Origin: Micromonospora sediminimaris
Lineage (GTDB): Bacteria; Actinomycetota; Actinomycetes; Mycobacteriales; Micromonosporaceae
NCBI GenBank assembly: GCA_900112325.1
Contig: FOLJ01000009.1
Coordinates: 229,162-293,161 of the forward strand
Direction of reading: 5' to 3'
DNA: 64,000 nt
This document shows, one piece after another, positions 49,121-61,631 of the stretch; positions within the stretch are counted from its first letter, which is position 1; each line of letters begins with the position of its first letter. Both the position numbers and the translations under genes were made by a program. The notes below the pieces were generated by a model. It was given only the letters and a program-made list of their open reading frames with translations, did not search any database and was not told where the DNA came from.

Positions 49121-51235
49121 ATGACCCGGGCGTTCCTGCCGAAGATGTTCACCGTACTGCTGGCCGGCACGCTGGCCGGCCTGGCGCTGGCGGTGGCGGC
49201 GTTGCCGGCCGCGCTGGTGTTCGGCATCGGATTTTCGGCGCTCTCCGCGCCGTACGCGGAGCTGCCCAACACGCTGCGGACGCCGCCGACGGCCCAACGG
49301 TCCAACCTCTACGCCAACGACGGCACCACGCTGATCACCTCCTTCTACCAGGAGGACCGGGTCGATGTGCCGCTGGACGAGGTGGCGCCGGTGATGCGGC
49401 AGGCCATCATCGCCGCCGAGGACGCCCGCTTCCACGAGCACAGCGGCGTGGACCTGCGGGGCATCGTGCGGGCCTTCACCGCCAACCGGCGCGACGGCGC
49501 CACCCGGCAGGGCGCCTCCACGCTGACCATGCAGTACGTCCGCAACGTGCTGAGCACCGATCCCCGGCTCAGCGAGGCGCAACGGGCGGCGGCCACCGAG
49601 GTGAGCACCGCCCGCAAGGTCCAGGAGATCCGGTACGCCCTGGCGTTGGAGCGGGAGCTGACCAAGGAGCAGATCCTGACCCGCTACCTCAACATCGCGT
49701 ACTTCGGTGCCGGCGCGTACGGGATCGCCGCCGCCAGCAAACGGTACTTCTCCACCTCACCGGCGAAGCTCACGCTGGCCCAGGCGGCGTTGCTGGCCGG
49801 GCTGGTCCGCTCTCCGCACAGCGACGACCCGATCAACGGGGACGCCGACAGCGCGACCGCCCGGCGCGGCTACGTGCTGGACCGGATGGTCGAGTCGGGC
49901 GTGACCGCGCCGGAGGAGGCGGCCCGGATCGCCGCCCAGCCGTTGAACCTGCGGCCCAGCGAGACTCCGAACGACTGCACCGCGGTGCCCGAGGGACACA
50001 ACGACTGGGGCTTCTTCTGCGACTGGTTCACCCGTTGGTGGAACAGCCAGAAGGCGTTCGGCGCCAGCGTCGACGAGCGGCAGCGCACCCTGCGCCGAGG
50101 TGGGTTCAGCATCGTCTCCTCACTCGACCCCGGCGTCCAACGGGCCACCACCGAACAGGTGTGGGGGGTCTACCCGGCCGAGCACCCACACGCCATGCCG
50201 ACCGCGGTGATCCAACCCGGCACCGGGCGGGTGCTCGCCATGTCGGTCAACCGGGTCTACAGCGTGACCGCGAACCCGGGCGGACAGCAGAACCACCCCA
50301 ACACCGTCAACCAACTCGTCGCCGGCGGCGGCACCATCGTCGGTTACCAGGCCGGTTCCACGTTCAAGCTCTTCACCATGCTGGCCGCCCTGGAGGCCGG
50401 GCTACCCCTGAACACGGTCTTCAACGCGCCCCGGCGGATCGTGACCGACTTCCGGGTCAGCGGCAGCGAGGCGAACTGCGGCGGGTACTGGTGCCCGCAG
50501 AACGCAAGCGCCTCGGTGAGCGGCCGGCACGACATGTGGACCGCCTTCGGCGACTCGGTCAACACGTACTTCGCCTGGCTCACCGAGCGGGTCGGTGCGG
50601 ACCGGGTGGTGGAGATGGCCGAACGGCTCGGCATCGTGTTCCGGGCCGACGACGACGCCCAACTGGCCCGGCACGGGGCACGTGAGTGGGGACCGTTCAC
50701 CCTGGGCGTGTCCGCCACCACCCCGCTCGACCTGGCCGGCGCGTACGCGACACTGGGCGCGGAGGGCGTCTGGTGCGCACCCACGCCGGTCACCTCGATC
50801 ACCGACGCGGACGGTCGCCGGGTGGCCGCCGGGCAGCCGGACTGCCGGCAGGTGCTCGATGTCGACGTGGCCCGGGCGGCGGCGGACGCGGCCCGCTGCC
50901 CGGTCGGCGACCAGTCCATGTACCACGGCTGCGCCGGTGGCACGGCGACCCGGCTGCGCGGTCAGCTCGGCCGGCCGGTGGTGGGTAAGACGGGCAGCTC
51001 CGAGCGGTACGCCACGGAGACGGTCGTGGCGCTCACCCCGCAGTTGGCGGTGGCGGCGATGGCCGCCAACCCCGACGAGCCGCGCGACGCCGTCGGCCGT
51101 GCGGTGCAGACCGCCATGGTGGAGGCAGTCGGCGAGATCCTCTCCTACGCCCTGCGCGACGAGCCGGTCCGCGACTTCGTGCCGCCGAGCGACATGACCG
51201 CCTGGCGGGTCACCGGGCAGCGCACCGGCAACTGA
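49121..51235 (+). CDS. Class A penicillin-binding protein (glycosyltransferase/transpeptidase)
   Basis: 704 residues; ATG at 49121 with GGGGAGAG. One N-terminal membrane anchor (about 10-40). GT51 glycosyltransferase: AAEDARFHEHSGVD (EDxxFxxHxG, catalytic Glu) and RQGASTLTMQYVRN (about 80-250). Transpeptidase domain: AGSTFKLFT (SxxK, S413/K416), GDSVNTYF (SxN, S479) and VGKTGSSE (KTG, K623). Polymerises lipid II glycan strands and crosslinks peptides outside the membrane. Usually a WecA/TagO-type transferase occupies this neighbourhood before atp genes in other actinobacteria; here a PBP does. Confidence 0.95.
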   Translation: MTRAFLPKMFTVLLAGTLAGLALAVAALPAALVFGIGFSALSAPYAELPNTLRTPPTAQRSNLYANDGTTLITSFYQEDRVDVPLDEVAPVMRQAIIAAEDARFHEHSGVDLRGIVRAFTANRRDGATRQGASTLTMQYVRNVLSTDPRLSEAQRAAATEVSTARKVQEIRYALALERELTKEQILTRYLNIAYFGAGAYGIAAASKRYFSTSPAKLTLAQAALLAGLVRSPHSDDPINGDADSATARRGYVLDRMVESGVTAPEEAARIAAQPLNLRPSETPNDCTAVPEGHNDWGFFCDWFTRWWNSQKAFGASVDERQRTLRRGGFSIVSSLDPGVQRATTEQVWGVYPAEHPHAMPTAVIQPGTGRVLAMSVNRVYSVTANPGGQQNHPNTVNQLVAGGGTIVGYQAGSTFKLFTMLAALEAGLPLNTVFNAPRRIVTDFRVSGSEANCGGYWCPQNASASVSGRHDMWTAFGDSVNTYFAWLTERVGADRVVEMAERLGIVFRADDDAQLARHGAREWGPFTLGVSATTPLDLAGAYATLGAEGVWCAPTPVTSITDADGRRVAAGQPDCRQVLDVDVARAAADAARCPVGDQSMYHGCAGGTATRLRGQLGRPVVGKTGSSERYATETVVALTPQLAVAAMAANPDEPRDAVGRAVQTAMVEAVGEILSYALRDEPVRDFVPPSDMTAWRVTGQRTGN

Positions 51236-51250
51236 CCGACGCCGACCGTA

Positions 51251-51265
51251 GCCCGCTCAGCGGGC
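51251..51265. terminator. Small hairpin between convergent genes
   Basis: GCCCGC (51251-51256) and GCGGGC (51260-51265) with loop TCA, overlapping the stop codon of the minus-strand gene. Confidence 0.4.
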
Positions 51266-52735
51266 CGGGGTGGCTGCCGCCAACCGCTCGGCCCCCTCGG
51301 CGATGTTGCGGGCCATCCCGCCGAAGACCACCGCGTGAAACGGGGTCACCGCAGCCCAGTACGCATGCCCGACCAGTCCTCGGGGCAGGAACACCGCCCG
51401 CTGCCGGTAGCTGACCTGACCAGTGTCGTCCCGCTGCACCCGCATCTCCAGCCAGGCCCGGCCGGGCAGCCGCATCTCGGCGCGCAGCCGCAGCAGTTCG
51501 CCGGGGACGATCTCCTCCACCCGCCAGAAGTCCAGTGCCTCGCCGACCCGCAACTGGTGCGGGTGACGCCGGCCCCGCCGCAGCCCCACCCCACCGACCA
51601 GCCGGTCCAACCAGCCGCGCACGGACCAGGCGAGCGGGAACGAGTACCAGCCGTTCTCTCCGCCGACCCCCTCGATCACCTGCCACAGCGCCTCCGGCGG
51701 TGCCGCCACCGTCTGCTCCCGCAGGTCGGTGTAGGCGGTGCCGCCGCTCCAGTGCGGGTCGCTGGGCAGCGGCTCGGCGGGTGCGTCCGCACCGGCGGCG
51801 TTCGACCAGCGGGTCTCCACCTCGGCGTCGCGCACCTTGGCCAGCGCCAGCTCGACGGCCCGGTCGAAACCGGTGAGTCCGTCCGGTGGGTCCGGCAGGT
51901 ACTCCGCGATGTCGTGCTCGTGCGCGACCGCCTCGTGTACCAGGCTCTCCACCAGCGGCCGGGCGAGCGCGTTCGGCACCGGGGTGATCAACCCGACCCA
52001 GTGCGACGAGAGAGTCGGCGTCAGCAGGCGTACCGGTAGCAGCAGCCGACGGGAGAGCCCGGCCACCCGGGCGTAGCGCTGCATCATCTCGGCGAAGGTC
52101 AGCACGTCCGGACCGGCGATGTCGAAGGCCCGGTTGACCTCCGGCGGCAGTCCGGCGCTGCCGACCAGGTAGTACAGCACGTCGCGGACCGCGATCGGCT
52201 GGATCCGGTTGCTGACCCAGCGCGGGGTGACCATCACCGGCAGCCGCTCGGTCAGGTAGCGCAGCATCTCGAACGACGCCGAGCCGGAACCGAGGATCAC
52301 CGCTGCCCGCAGCACCACCGTGGGCACGCCGCTGTCCAGCAGGATCCGCGCCACCTCGGCGCGGGAACGCAGGTGCGCCGAGGCGGCGTCGTCGGGGGCC
52401 GGCTCCGGTCCGCCCAGGTAGACGATCCGGCGTACGCCCGCGGCGCGGGCCGCCTCGGCGAAGGTCGTCGCCGCCTGCCGGTCGGCGGCCTCGAAGCCGA
52501 CCTGACCGAGCGAGTGCACCAGGTAGTACGCCACGTCGACGCCGTCGAAGACCCCGGCGAGACTTTCCGGCCGGCTCAGGTCACCCTCGACCACCTCGAC
52601 CTGCGAGGCCCACGGCACGTCGCGCAGCCGGTTGGCCCGCCGCGCCAGGCAGCGCACCGCGTATCCCTCGTCCAGCAGGCGCGGCGCCAGGCGCCCGCCG
52701 ATGTATCCGGTCGCTCCGGTCACCAGGCATCTCAC
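51257..52735 (-). CDS. NAD(P)-binding SDR-like protein fused to DUF2867
   Basis: 492 residues. The N-terminal atypical SDR/NmrA-like domain ([21 protein letters not shown], TGxxGxxG; about 1-300) has YLVHSLGQ and [16 protein letters not shown] but no clear YxxxK. The C-terminal DUF2867 domain (about 330-490) has [18 protein letters not shown] and [26 protein letters not shown]. This fusion is common in actinobacteria and its substrate is unknown; lipid or quinone-like ligands are possible. GTG at 52735 preferred over an ATG at 52756, since the latter overlaps the glyA -10; the GGAGG before the GTG is unusually close. Divergent from glyA (34 nt). Confidence 0.85.
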   Translation of the reverse strand: MRCLVTGATGYIGGRLAPRLLDEGYAVRCLARRANRLRDVPWASQVEVVEGDLSRPESLAGVFDGVDVAYYLVHSLGQVGFEAADRQAATTFAEAARAAGVRRIVYLGGPEPAPDDAASAHLRSRAEVARILLDSGVPTVVLRAAVILGSGSASFEMLRYLTERLPVMVTPRWVSNRIQPIAVRDVLYYLVGSAGLPPEVNRAFDIAGPDVLTFAEMMQRYARVAGLSRRLLLPVRLLTPTLSSHWVGLITPVPNALARPLVESLVHEAVAHEHDIAEYLPDPPDGLTGFDRAVELALAKVRDAEVETRWSNAAGADAPAEPLPSDPHWSGGTAYTDLREQTVAAPPEALWQVIEGVGGENGWYSFPLAWSVRGWLDRLVGGVGLRRGRRHPHQLRVGEALDFWRVEEIVPGELLRLRAEMRLPGRAWLEMRVQRDDTGQVSYRQRAVFLPRGLVGHAYWAAVTPFHAVVFGGMARNIAEGAERLAAATPAR

Positions 52736-52755
52736 GCCTCCAGTCTGCGGTCTCA

Positions 52756-52761
52756 TAGACT
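52756..52761 (+). promoter_or_regulatory. Candidate -10 element for leaderless glyA mRNA
   Basis: TAGACT lies 8 nt before the GTG at 52770 and no Shine-Dalgarno is present. The same hexamer occurs in the rho leader. Confidence 0.5.
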
Positions 52762-52769
52762 CTGGCGCT

Positions 52770-54056
52770 GTGGAGACCGCCGAGGGCACCTTCTGGGGGC
52801 CGGACTTCGAGCAGCTCAGCACGGCCGACCCGGAGATCGCGGAGGTGGTGCTGGGCGAGCTGGACCGGCTGCGTGGCGGTCTGCAACTGATCGCCAGCGA
52901 GAACCTCACCTCGCCCGCGGTGCTGGCCGCGCTGGGCTCCACGCTCACCAACAAGTACGCCGAGGGCTATCCGGGCCGGCGCTACTACGGCGGCTGCGCG
53001 CAGGTGGACCGGGCCGAGGAACTCGGCATCGCCCGGGCGAAGGACCTCTTCGGCGCCGAGCACGCCAACCTCCAGCCGCACTCCGGCGCGAGCGCCAACC
53101 TGGCCGCGTACGCCGCCCTGGTGCAGCCGGGTGACACGGTGCTGGCGATGGAGCTGCCGCACGGTGGGCACCTGACCCACGGCAGCCGGGTGAACTTCTC
53201 CGGCCGGTGGTTCAAGCCCGTCGGCTACACCGTCCAACGGGACACCGAGCTGATCGACTACGACGAGGTCAGGGATCTCGCCCGTACCCACCAGCCCAAG
53301 ATGATCATATGTGGCGCGACCGCCTATCCACGGCTGATCGACTTCGCCCGGTTCCGGGAGATCGCCGACGAGGTCGGCGCGTACCTGATGGTGGACGCCG
53401 CGCATTTCATCGGGCTGGTCGCCGGGCAGGCGATCCCGTCGCCGGTGCCGTACGCCGACGTGGTCTGCGCGACCACCCACAAGGTGCTGCGCGGCCCGCG
53501 CGGCGGCATGATCCTCTGCCGGGAGACGCTGGCCGAACGGATCGACAAGGCGGTCTTCCCGTTCACCCAGGGCGGCCCGCTGATGCACGCCGTGGCCGCC
53601 AAGGCGGTCGCGCTGCACGAGGCGGCGCAACCGGCGTACCGCAGTTACGCCGCGCAGGTGGTGGCCAATGCGCGGGCGCTGGCCGACGGGTTGGCGGCCG
53701 AGGGGATGCGGCCGGTCTCCGGCGGCACCGACACCCACCTGGCCCTGATCGACCTGCGGGAGACCGGGGTCACCGGGGCCGAGGCGGAGGCGCGGTGCGA
53801 CGCGGCGACCATCACGTTGAACAAGAACGCGATCCCGTACGACCCGCAGAAGCCGATGGTCGCCTCGGGGATCCGGGTGGGCACGCCCAGCGTCACCACC
53901 CAGGGCATGGGGGAGGCACAGATGCGTCAGGTCGCCGGGCTGATCGCCCGGGCGGTGCGGACCGATCCGTCCGCCCCGGGTGGCGTCGACGCGCTGGCCC
54001 GGATCGCCGCCGACGTGGCCGAACTGGCCGCCGAGTTCCCGGCGTACCCCCGATGA
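52770..54056 (+). CDS. glyA: Serine hydroxymethyltransferase
   Basis: 428 residues. Fold-type I PLP enzyme with the Schiff-base lysine in [14 protein letters not shown] (K238). Substrate motifs [28 protein letters not shown] and [14 protein letters not shown] are typical of SHMT. Converts serine and tetrahydrofolate to glycine and methylene-tetrahydrofolate. GTG at 52770 chosen, probably leaderless. The stop overlaps the next gene's ATG by 4 nt (ATGA), linking it to the atp locus. A second glyA elsewhere in the genome is possible. Confidence 0.94.
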   Translation: METAEGTFWGPDFEQLSTADPEIAEVVLGELDRLRGGLQLIASENLTSPAVLAALGSTLTNKYAEGYPGRRYYGGCAQVDRAEELGIARAKDLFGAEHANLQPHSGASANLAAYAALVQPGDTVLAMELPHGGHLTHGSRVNFSGRWFKPVGYTVQRDTELIDYDEVRDLARTHQPKMIICGATAYPRLIDFARFREIADEVGAYLMVDAAHFIGLVAGQAIPSPVPYADVVCATTHKVLRGPRGGMILCRETLAERIDKAVFPFTQGGPLMHAVAAKAVALHEAAQPAYRSYAAQVVANARALADGLAAEGMRPVSGGTDTHLALIDLRETGVTGAEAEARCDAATITLNKNAIPYDPQKPMVASGIRVGTPSVTTQGMGEAQMRQVAGLIARAVRTDPSAPGGVDALARIAADVAELAAEFPAYPR

Positions 54057-54523
54057 GCGCGCCCACGGACGGACCCGGCGTAACCCCGGCGACCGCGCCG
54101 CGGGCCGGGGAACCCGGCGCCATCCGGGCCCGACTGCCGTACCTGCGCCTGCCACTGCTCGCCTGCGCCGCGCTGGCCGTGGTCGCGGTGCCGACCGCCG
54201 CGCTGCTGCGCGGCCCGACCGGTGCGGCCGGGGTGGCCGCCGGCATCGCGCTGGTGATCGTCAGCTACCTGATCTCGGGCCTCTCAGTGGCCTGGGCCGA
54301 CGCGGTCCACCCGCGACTGATCATGTCGGTGGGGCTGGTCACCTACGCCACGAAGATCGTCATCCTCGGGGTGGCGATGGCGGCCGTGGCGGCCACCGGC
54401 TGGCCGGGCCTGCCGGACATGGGTGCGGCAATCATCGCGGCCGTGGTGGTGTGGACCGGTGCCCACCTGACCTGGGCGTTGCGCTCCCCGCTGCCCAGCG
54501 TGGACCGTCCGTCGGATCACTGA
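54053..54523 (+). CDS. AtpI-like membrane protein
   Basis: 156 residues; ATG at 54053 overlapping the glyA stop. A Pro-rich cytoplasmic N-terminus (about 1-25) precedes four hydrophobic segments ([85 protein letters not shown]). Position just before the atp genes and topology match the ATP synthase protein I type, which assists c-ring assembly or Mg transport in other bacteria; sequence identity is weak, so the name is inferred from context. Confidence 0.65.
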   Translation: MSAPTDGPGVTPATAPRAGEPGAIRARLPYLRLPLLACAALAVVAVPTAALLRGPTGAAGVAAGIALVIVSYLISGLSVAWADAVHPRLIMSVGLVTYATKIVILGVAMAAVAATGWPGLPDMGAAIIAAVVVWTGAHLTWALRSPLPSVDRPSDH

Positions 54524-54688
54524 CCGTACGGCTGGCGTTTCCCCGGCGTTTCGTCGGCCTGTCCGGCCGGCCGGACAGGAGTAGGCTGACTCCGGCTTGA
54601 CGCGCCGCACCCGCCGCCCGCACGCTGCTCGCAGTGTGGGGGGTGCCGCACACTCGCGAAACACCCGGCTGATAGTGTTCGCCTCGTC

Positions 54689-54910
54689 ATGGCCGACAAC
54701 CCACACCGCAGAAGCCCCGACGAACACTCGTCGGAAGGTGTCGCCGGAGCCGTCCTCGGCTACCTGCTCGCCGGCATCGTGGTGTGGGGATTCCTCGGCT
54801 GGTTGGCGGGGGAGTTCCTGGGCCTGCCGACCGGCGTCGGAATCGCCGTCGGCATGATGCTCGGCGCAGCCGGAGCGATCTACCTGATCATGAAGAGGCT
54901 CAGTGCCTGA
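54689..54910 (+). CDS. AtpZ/AtpI-like small membrane protein
   Basis: 73 residues, MADNPHRRSPDE then two transmembrane helices (VLGYLLAGIVVWGFLGWLAGEFLG and GVGIAVGMMLGAAGAIYLIMKRL). Two helices with GxxGxxLG and a short cytoplasmic tail fit the AtpZ family found at the front of atp operons. TAGTGT at 54673-54678, 10 nt before the ATG, may be its -10, so the leader is very short. Its stop (54908-54910) is 42 nt upstream of atpB. Confidence 0.75.
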   Translation: MADNPHRRSPDEHSSEGVAGAVLGYLLAGIVVWGFLGWLAGEFLGLPTGVGIAVGMMLGAAGAIYLIMKRLSA

Positions 54911-54952
54911 GTGCCGGCACGCGCGGGTCTGTCGAGTGCGGAGGATGACACG

Positions 54953-55732
54953 GTGAGCGGACAGCTTGTCGCCGCAGAGGGCCTTCCCTGGCCCCCCAGC
55001 GTCGGAGACTTCTACCCGCCGGATCTCGCCGGCCCGTGGGTCACGAAGTTCACGCTGATGATCTGGCTGGCCGTCGGGCTTCTGATCATCTTCTTCATGG
55101 CCACGTACCGGAACCCGAAGCTGGTACCGAGCAAGGGCCAGTGGATGGCCGAGTCGATCTACGGCCTGGTCCGGGACAACATCGCCCGCGAGCAGATGGG
55201 CAAGGACGGCATCCGGTTCGCGCCGTACTTCACCGTGCTGTTCTGCTTCATCGCGGTGACAAACCTCTTCGGCGTCACCCCCGGGTTGCAGATCTCCCCG
55301 AACTCGCACATCGCCTTCCCGATCGTGCTAGCCGTGATCACCTACGTGATGTACCTCTACATCGGTGTCCGCAAGCAGGGTCTGGGCCGCTACCTCAAGC
55401 AGAGCCTGATCATCCCGGGCGTGCCGTGGCCGATGCACGTCCTGCTGATCCCGATCGAGTTCCTGCAGAACTTCATCAACCGACCCGTCACGCTTGCGGT
55501 ACGACTCTTCGCCAACATGTTCGCCGGCCACCTGATCCTGCTGGTGTTCACCGTCGGCGGCTTCGTGATGCTGGCCTCGGACAACATCTTCATCCAGGTG
55601 ACGTCGGTCTTCTCGTTCCTGATGGCGATCCTGATGGCCTTCTTCGAGGTGCTCGTCGCGCTGTTGCAGGCATACGTGTTCGTCACCCTGACCGCCAACT
55701 ACATCGGCACGTCGCTCGCCGACGGGCACTGA
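54953..55732 (+). CDS. atpB: ATP synthase Fo subunit a
   Basis: 259 residues from the GTG at 54953 (VSGQLVAAEG) with a GGAGG site; the frame is open to 54911. About five or six transmembrane helices. The essential proton-channel arginine is in VTLAVRLFANMFAGH (R184). Forms the proton half-channels against the c-ring. Confidence 0.96.
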   Translation: MSGQLVAAEGLPWPPSVGDFYPPDLAGPWVTKFTLMIWLAVGLLIIFFMATYRNPKLVPSKGQWMAESIYGLVRDNIAREQMGKDGIRFAPYFTVLFCFIAVTNLFGVTPGLQISPNSHIAFPIVLAVITYVMYLYIGVRKQGLGRYLKQSLIIPGVPWPMHVLLIPIEFLQNFINRPVTLAVRLFANMFAGHLILLVFTVGGFVMLASDNIFIQVTSVFSFLMAILMAFFEVLVALLQAYVFVTLTANYIGTSLADGH

Positions 55733-55786
55733 TCCACAGACCTCGGCGGGCCGCCCGGCCCGACCAAGCTTCCGGTACGACCGCGT

Positions 55787-55806
55787 ACGCGTGAGAACTC
55801 ACGCGT
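55787..55806 (+). promoter_or_regulatory. Hairpin just upstream of the atpE ribosome-binding site
   Basis: ACGCGTGAG (55787-55795) and CTCACGCGT (55798-55806), 9 bp with an AA loop, 6 nt before AGGAGGA. Subunit c is needed in the largest amount of all atp products; such a hairpin may stabilise the downstream mRNA or tune its translation. Confidence 0.5.
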
Positions 55807-55827
55807 CTACTAGGAGGAATACCCGCA

Positions 55828-56049
55828 ATGGACGTTATTGCCGCCATCGAGGGCAGCGTCAACACCATCGGTTACGGTCTCGCCGCCATCGGCCCCGGCA
55901 TCGGTGTCGCCCTGGTCTTCGCGGCCTACATCCAGGCCAGCGCCCGCCAGCCGGAGTCCGCCGGCTACAACCGCACCTGGCTGGTCCTGGGCTTCGCGCT
56001 GGTCGAGGCGCTCGCCCTGTTCGGCCTGGTGCTCGCGTTCGCAGTCTGA
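55828..56049 (+). CDS. atpE: ATP synthase Fo subunit c
   Basis: 73 residues, two helices with a polar loop (ARQPE). The proton-carrying carboxylate is Glu60 in [11 protein letters not shown]. The GxGxGxG-like pattern in helix 1 ([13 protein letters not shown]) allows tight ring packing. Strong AGGAGGA site. Multiple copies form the rotor ring. Confidence 0.97.
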   Translation: MDVIAAIEGSVNTIGYGLAAIGPGIGVALVFAAYIQASARQPESAGYNRTWLVLGFALVEALALFGLVLAFAV

Positions 56050-56078
56050 CGTAGCCCGACGCGACCCGGAGGTCTGAC

Positions 56079-56609
56079 ATGTATGTCGCCGCTGAAGGTG
56101 TAGAGCACCACCCGCTCGTGCCGATCTGGCAGGAGCTCGTCATTGGGTCGATCGCCTTCGCCCTGCTCTGCTTCGTGCTGCTGAAGTTCGTGATGCCGCG
56201 CATGGAGGCGATGTACCAGGCGCGGGTCGACGCGATCGAGGGCGGTCTCAAGCGTGCCGAGGCTGCCCAGGCCGAGGCCAACCAGCTGCTTGAGCAGTAC
56301 CGGGCCCAGCTCGCCGAGGTGCGTACCGAGGCGGCCCGGATCCGGGACGACGCCCGCGCCGACGCCGAGTCGATCCGTACGGAGATCCTGGCCAAGGCCC
56401 GGGAGGAGTCCGACCGGATCATCGCCGCCGGCCGGGAGTCGCTGGCCGTGGAACGCCAGACCATCGTGCGCGAGCTGCGCGCGGAGGTCGGCGGCCTCGC
56501 GGTCGACCTGGCCAGCCGGATCGTGGGCGAGTCGCTCGCCGACGAGGCCCGCCGCAAGGGCACCGTCGAGCGGTTCCTCACCGACCTCGAGAGCGCGGGG
56601 GCCCGCTGA
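56079..56609 (+). CDS. atpF: ATP synthase Fo subunit b
   Basis: 176 residues; ATG at 56079 with GGAGG. One N-terminal transmembrane helix (LVIGSIAFALLCFVLLKFVMP, read in parts), then a long charged coiled-coil (about 45-170) forming the peripheral stalk. The stop overlaps the next gene's ATG by 1 nt (TGATG). Confidence 0.95.
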   Translation: MYVAAEGVEHHPLVPIWQELVIGSIAFALLCFVLLKFVMPRMEAMYQARVDAIEGGLKRAEAAQAEANQLLEQYRAQLAEVRTEAARIRDDARADAESIRTEILAKAREESDRIIAAGRESLAVERQTIVRELRAEVGGLAVDLASRIVGESLADEARRKGTVERFLTDLESAGAR

Positions 56610-57430
56610 TGCAGGCCGCCAGCCGGGATTCCTACGCTGCCGCGCTCGCGCGGCTGGAGGAGTACGTCGCCGGTGCCGAGCCGTCGACCGTGTCCGGCAC
56701 CGGTGCGGAACTGCTCGCCGTCGCGGACCTGCTGCGGCGGGAGGTCCGGCTGCGCCGGGCGCTCTCCGACCCGGCCCGCGAGGGTGCGGACCGCGCCGGC
56801 CTGCTGAACTCGGTGCTCTCCGGCAAGGTCGGCGCGGACACGCTCGACCTGCTCGGGGCCCTGGTCACCGGACGCTGGTCCGCGCCGTCGGAACTGCTCG
56901 ACGGCGCGGAGAGCCTCGGTGTGCAGGCGCTGCTCGCCAGCGCGGACCGCGCCGACGAGCTGGGCGAGGTGGAGGACGAGCTGTTCCGCTTCGGCCAGGT
57001 GGTCGCCGCGGACCCGCAGCTGTCCAACGCCCTGTCCGACCCGATGGCGCCGGTGGCGCAGCGGGCCGAACTGGTCGGGATGCTCCTGACGGGCAAGGCC
57101 CGGCCGGTGACGGTGCGGTTGGCGGAGGCGGCGCTGGCCGGCTTCGGTGGCCGGTCGTTCACCGCCGCGTTGTCCCGGCTGGTGGAGTTGGCGGCGGAGC
57201 GGCGGGACCGGCAGGTCGCGTACGTGACGGTCGCCGCTCCGCTCACCGAGGAGGAGGAGCGACGCCTGGGCGATCGGCTTTCCGCCATATACGATCGACA
57301 GGTTGCTGTCAAGCTTACGGTTGACCCGACGATCCTCGGTGGAGTGAGCGTACGGGTGGGTTCGGACCTCTACGACGGGACGATCCTGCGCCGCCTCAAC
57401 GAGACCCGCAACGCGCTCGCGAAGCGCTGA
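56609..57430 (+). CDS. atpH: ATP synthase F1 subunit delta
   Basis: 273 residues, longer than the ~180 of E. coli delta, as is usual in many actinobacteria. The conserved core at the C-terminus ends VDPTILGGVSVRVGSDLYDGTI, the classical delta signature. The N-terminal ~90 residues are an actinobacterial extension that is not of the b-delta fusion type of mycobacteria, since atpF is a separate, full-length gene here. Links F1 to the peripheral stalk. Confidence 0.94.
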   Translation: MQAASRDSYAAALARLEEYVAGAEPSTVSGTGAELLAVADLLRREVRLRRALSDPAREGADRAGLLNSVLSGKVGADTLDLLGALVTGRWSAPSELLDGAESLGVQALLASADRADELGEVEDELFRFGQVVAADPQLSNALSDPMAPVAQRAELVGMLLTGKARPVTVRLAEAALAGFGGRSFTAALSRLVELAAERRDRQVAYVTVAAPLTEEEERRLGDRLSAIYDRQVAVKLTVDPTILGGVSVRVGSDLYDGTILRRLNETRNALAKR

Positions 57431-57522
57431 CCAGCACCCCGCGAAGCGCCCGGAAAGACAGTCGACCCGAGGACCGGTCGGTACTAGGTATCCCGGGCCC
57501 CTGATACTTAAGGAAGCAGAGG

Positions 57523-59169
57523 ATGGCCGAGCTGACCATCTCGACGGAGGAGATTCGCGGCGCCCTGGAGCGCTACGTCTCCTCCTACTCGCCCGACGTC
57601 TCCCGTGAGGAGGTCGGCACCGTCGCCGACACCGGCGACGGCATCGCCCACGTCGAGGGCCTGCCCTCGACCATGACCAACGAGCTGCTGGAGTTCGAGG
57701 ACGGCACGCTCGGCGTGGCGCTGAACCTCGACGTCCGGGAGATCGGTGTCGTCGTCCTCGGCGACTACTCCGGGCTGGAGGAGGGGCAGCGCGTCAAGCG
57801 CACCGGCCGGGTCCTCTCGGTGCCGGTCGGCGACGCCTTCCTGGGTCGCGTGGTCAACGCGCTCGGCCAGCCGATCGACGGCCTCGGTGAGATCGCCGAC
57901 GAGGGCTACCGCGAGCTGGAGCTCCAGGCCCCCAACGTGATGGCCCGGCAGTCCGTCTTCGAGCCGATGCAGACCGGCATCAAGGCCATCGACGCGATGA
58001 CCCCGATCGGTCGCGGCCAGCGGCAGCTGATCATCGGTGACCGGAAGACCGGCAAGACCACTGTCGCCCTGGACACCATCCTCAACCAGCGGGAGAACTG
58101 GGCCTCCGGCGACCCGAAGAAGCAGGTCCGCTGCATCTACGTCGCCATCGGCCAGAAGGCCTCCACCATCGCCGGCATCAAGGGCATCCTTGAGGAGGCG
58201 GGCGCGATGGAGTACACCACAATCGTGGCCTCTCCGGCGTCGGATCCGGCCGGCTTCAAGTACCTCGCCCCGTACACCGGCTCGTCGATCGGCCAGCACT
58301 GGATGTACGGCGGCAAGCACGTGCTCGTGGTCTTCGACGACCTGAGCAAGCAGGCCGAGGCGTACCGGGCCGTGTCGCTGCTGCTGCGCCGTCCGCCGGG
58401 CCGCGAGGCATACCCGGGTGACGTCTTCTACCTGCACTCCCGGCTGCTGGAGCGCTGCGCGAAGCTCTCCGACGAGATGGGTGGCGGCTCGATGACCGGC
58501 CTGCCGATCATCGAGACCAAGGCCAACGACATCTCGGCCTTCATCCCGACCAACGTCATCTCGATCACCGACGGTCAGATCTTCCTGGAGACCGACCTGT
58601 TCAACCAGGGCGTCCGGCCGGCGATCAACGTCGGTACCTCGGTCTCCCGGGTCGGCGGCGCCGCCCAGGTGAAGCCGATGAAGAAGGTCTCCGGTTCGCT
58701 GCGGCTGAACCTGGCCCAGTTCCGTGAGCTGGAGGCGTTCGCCGCCTTCGCCTCCGACCTGGACAAGGCCTCCCGCGCCCAGCTGGACCGTGGTGCCCGC
58801 CTGGTGGAGCTGCTCAAGCAGCCGAACTACTCGCCGTACCCGGTGCAGGAGCAGGTGGTGGCCGTCTGGGCCGGCACCGAAGGCAAGCTGGACGACGTCC
58901 CCGTCGGCGACGTGCGGCGCTTCGAGACCCAGTTCCTGGAGCACCTGCGGCGCAAGCACAACGCCACGCTCCAGGCGATCGCCGACAACAAGTGGGACGA
59001 CGACATCATCGCCACCCTCGACTCGGCCGTCGCGGAGTTCAAGCAGGGCTTCCTCGGCCGCGAGGACGAGCGCACGATCAACGAGGCGCCGGCGGCGCCG
59101 CTGGAGGGCGAGGCCGAGCACGAGACGGTCACCCGCTACAGCGGCGAGGCTCCGGCCGAGAAGCAGTAG
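57523..59169 (+). CDS. atpA: ATP synthase F1 subunit alpha
   Basis: 548 residues. ATG at 57523 with AGCAGAGG. Walker [14 protein letters not shown] (K178), [14 protein letters not shown], and [26 protein letters not shown] are hallmarks. C-terminal extension after about residue 520 is acidic. Noncatalytic nucleotide-binding subunit of F1. The 92-nt gap before it contains a small GTATC/GATAC inverted repeat. Confidence 0.97.
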   Translation: MAELTISTEEIRGALERYVSSYSPDVSREEVGTVADTGDGIAHVEGLPSTMTNELLEFEDGTLGVALNLDVREIGVVVLGDYSGLEEGQRVKRTGRVLSVPVGDAFLGRVVNALGQPIDGLGEIADEGYRELELQAPNVMARQSVFEPMQTGIKAIDAMTPIGRGQRQLIIGDRKTGKTTVALDTILNQRENWASGDPKKQVRCIYVAIGQKASTIAGIKGILEEAGAMEYTTIVASPASDPAGFKYLAPYTGSSIGQHWMYGGKHVLVVFDDLSKQAEAYRAVSLLLRRPPGREAYPGDVFYLHSRLLERCAKLSDEMGGGSMTGLPIIETKANDISAFIPTNVISITDGQIFLETDLFNQGVRPAINVGTSVSRVGGAAQVKPMKKVSGSLRLNLAQFRELEAFAAFASDLDKASRAQLDRGARLVELLKQPNYSPYPVQEQVVAVWAGTEGKLDDVPVGDVRRFETQFLEHLRRKHNATLQAIADNKWDDDIIATLDSAVAEFKQGFLGREDERTINEAPAAPLEGEAEHETVTRYSGEAPAEKQ

Positions 59170-59178
59170 GGCCGGGCC

Positions 59179-61562
<2,384 letters not shown>

Positions 61563-61599
61563 CCTTCGCGCCGCGCACCTCGCAAAGACACGAAAAAAG

Positions 61600-61631
61600 A
61601 AGGCCGCCCCGGTAACCCCGGGGCGGCCTTC
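61600..61631 (+). terminator. Hairpin terminator after atpD
   Basis: Arms GAAGGCCGCCC (61600-61610) and GGGCGGCCTTC (61621-61631) with a 10-nt loop. Six A before the stem and TGTTCATCTT after it. It ends the atpBEFHAGD transcript, leaving atpC to a different promoter. Confidence 0.85.
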
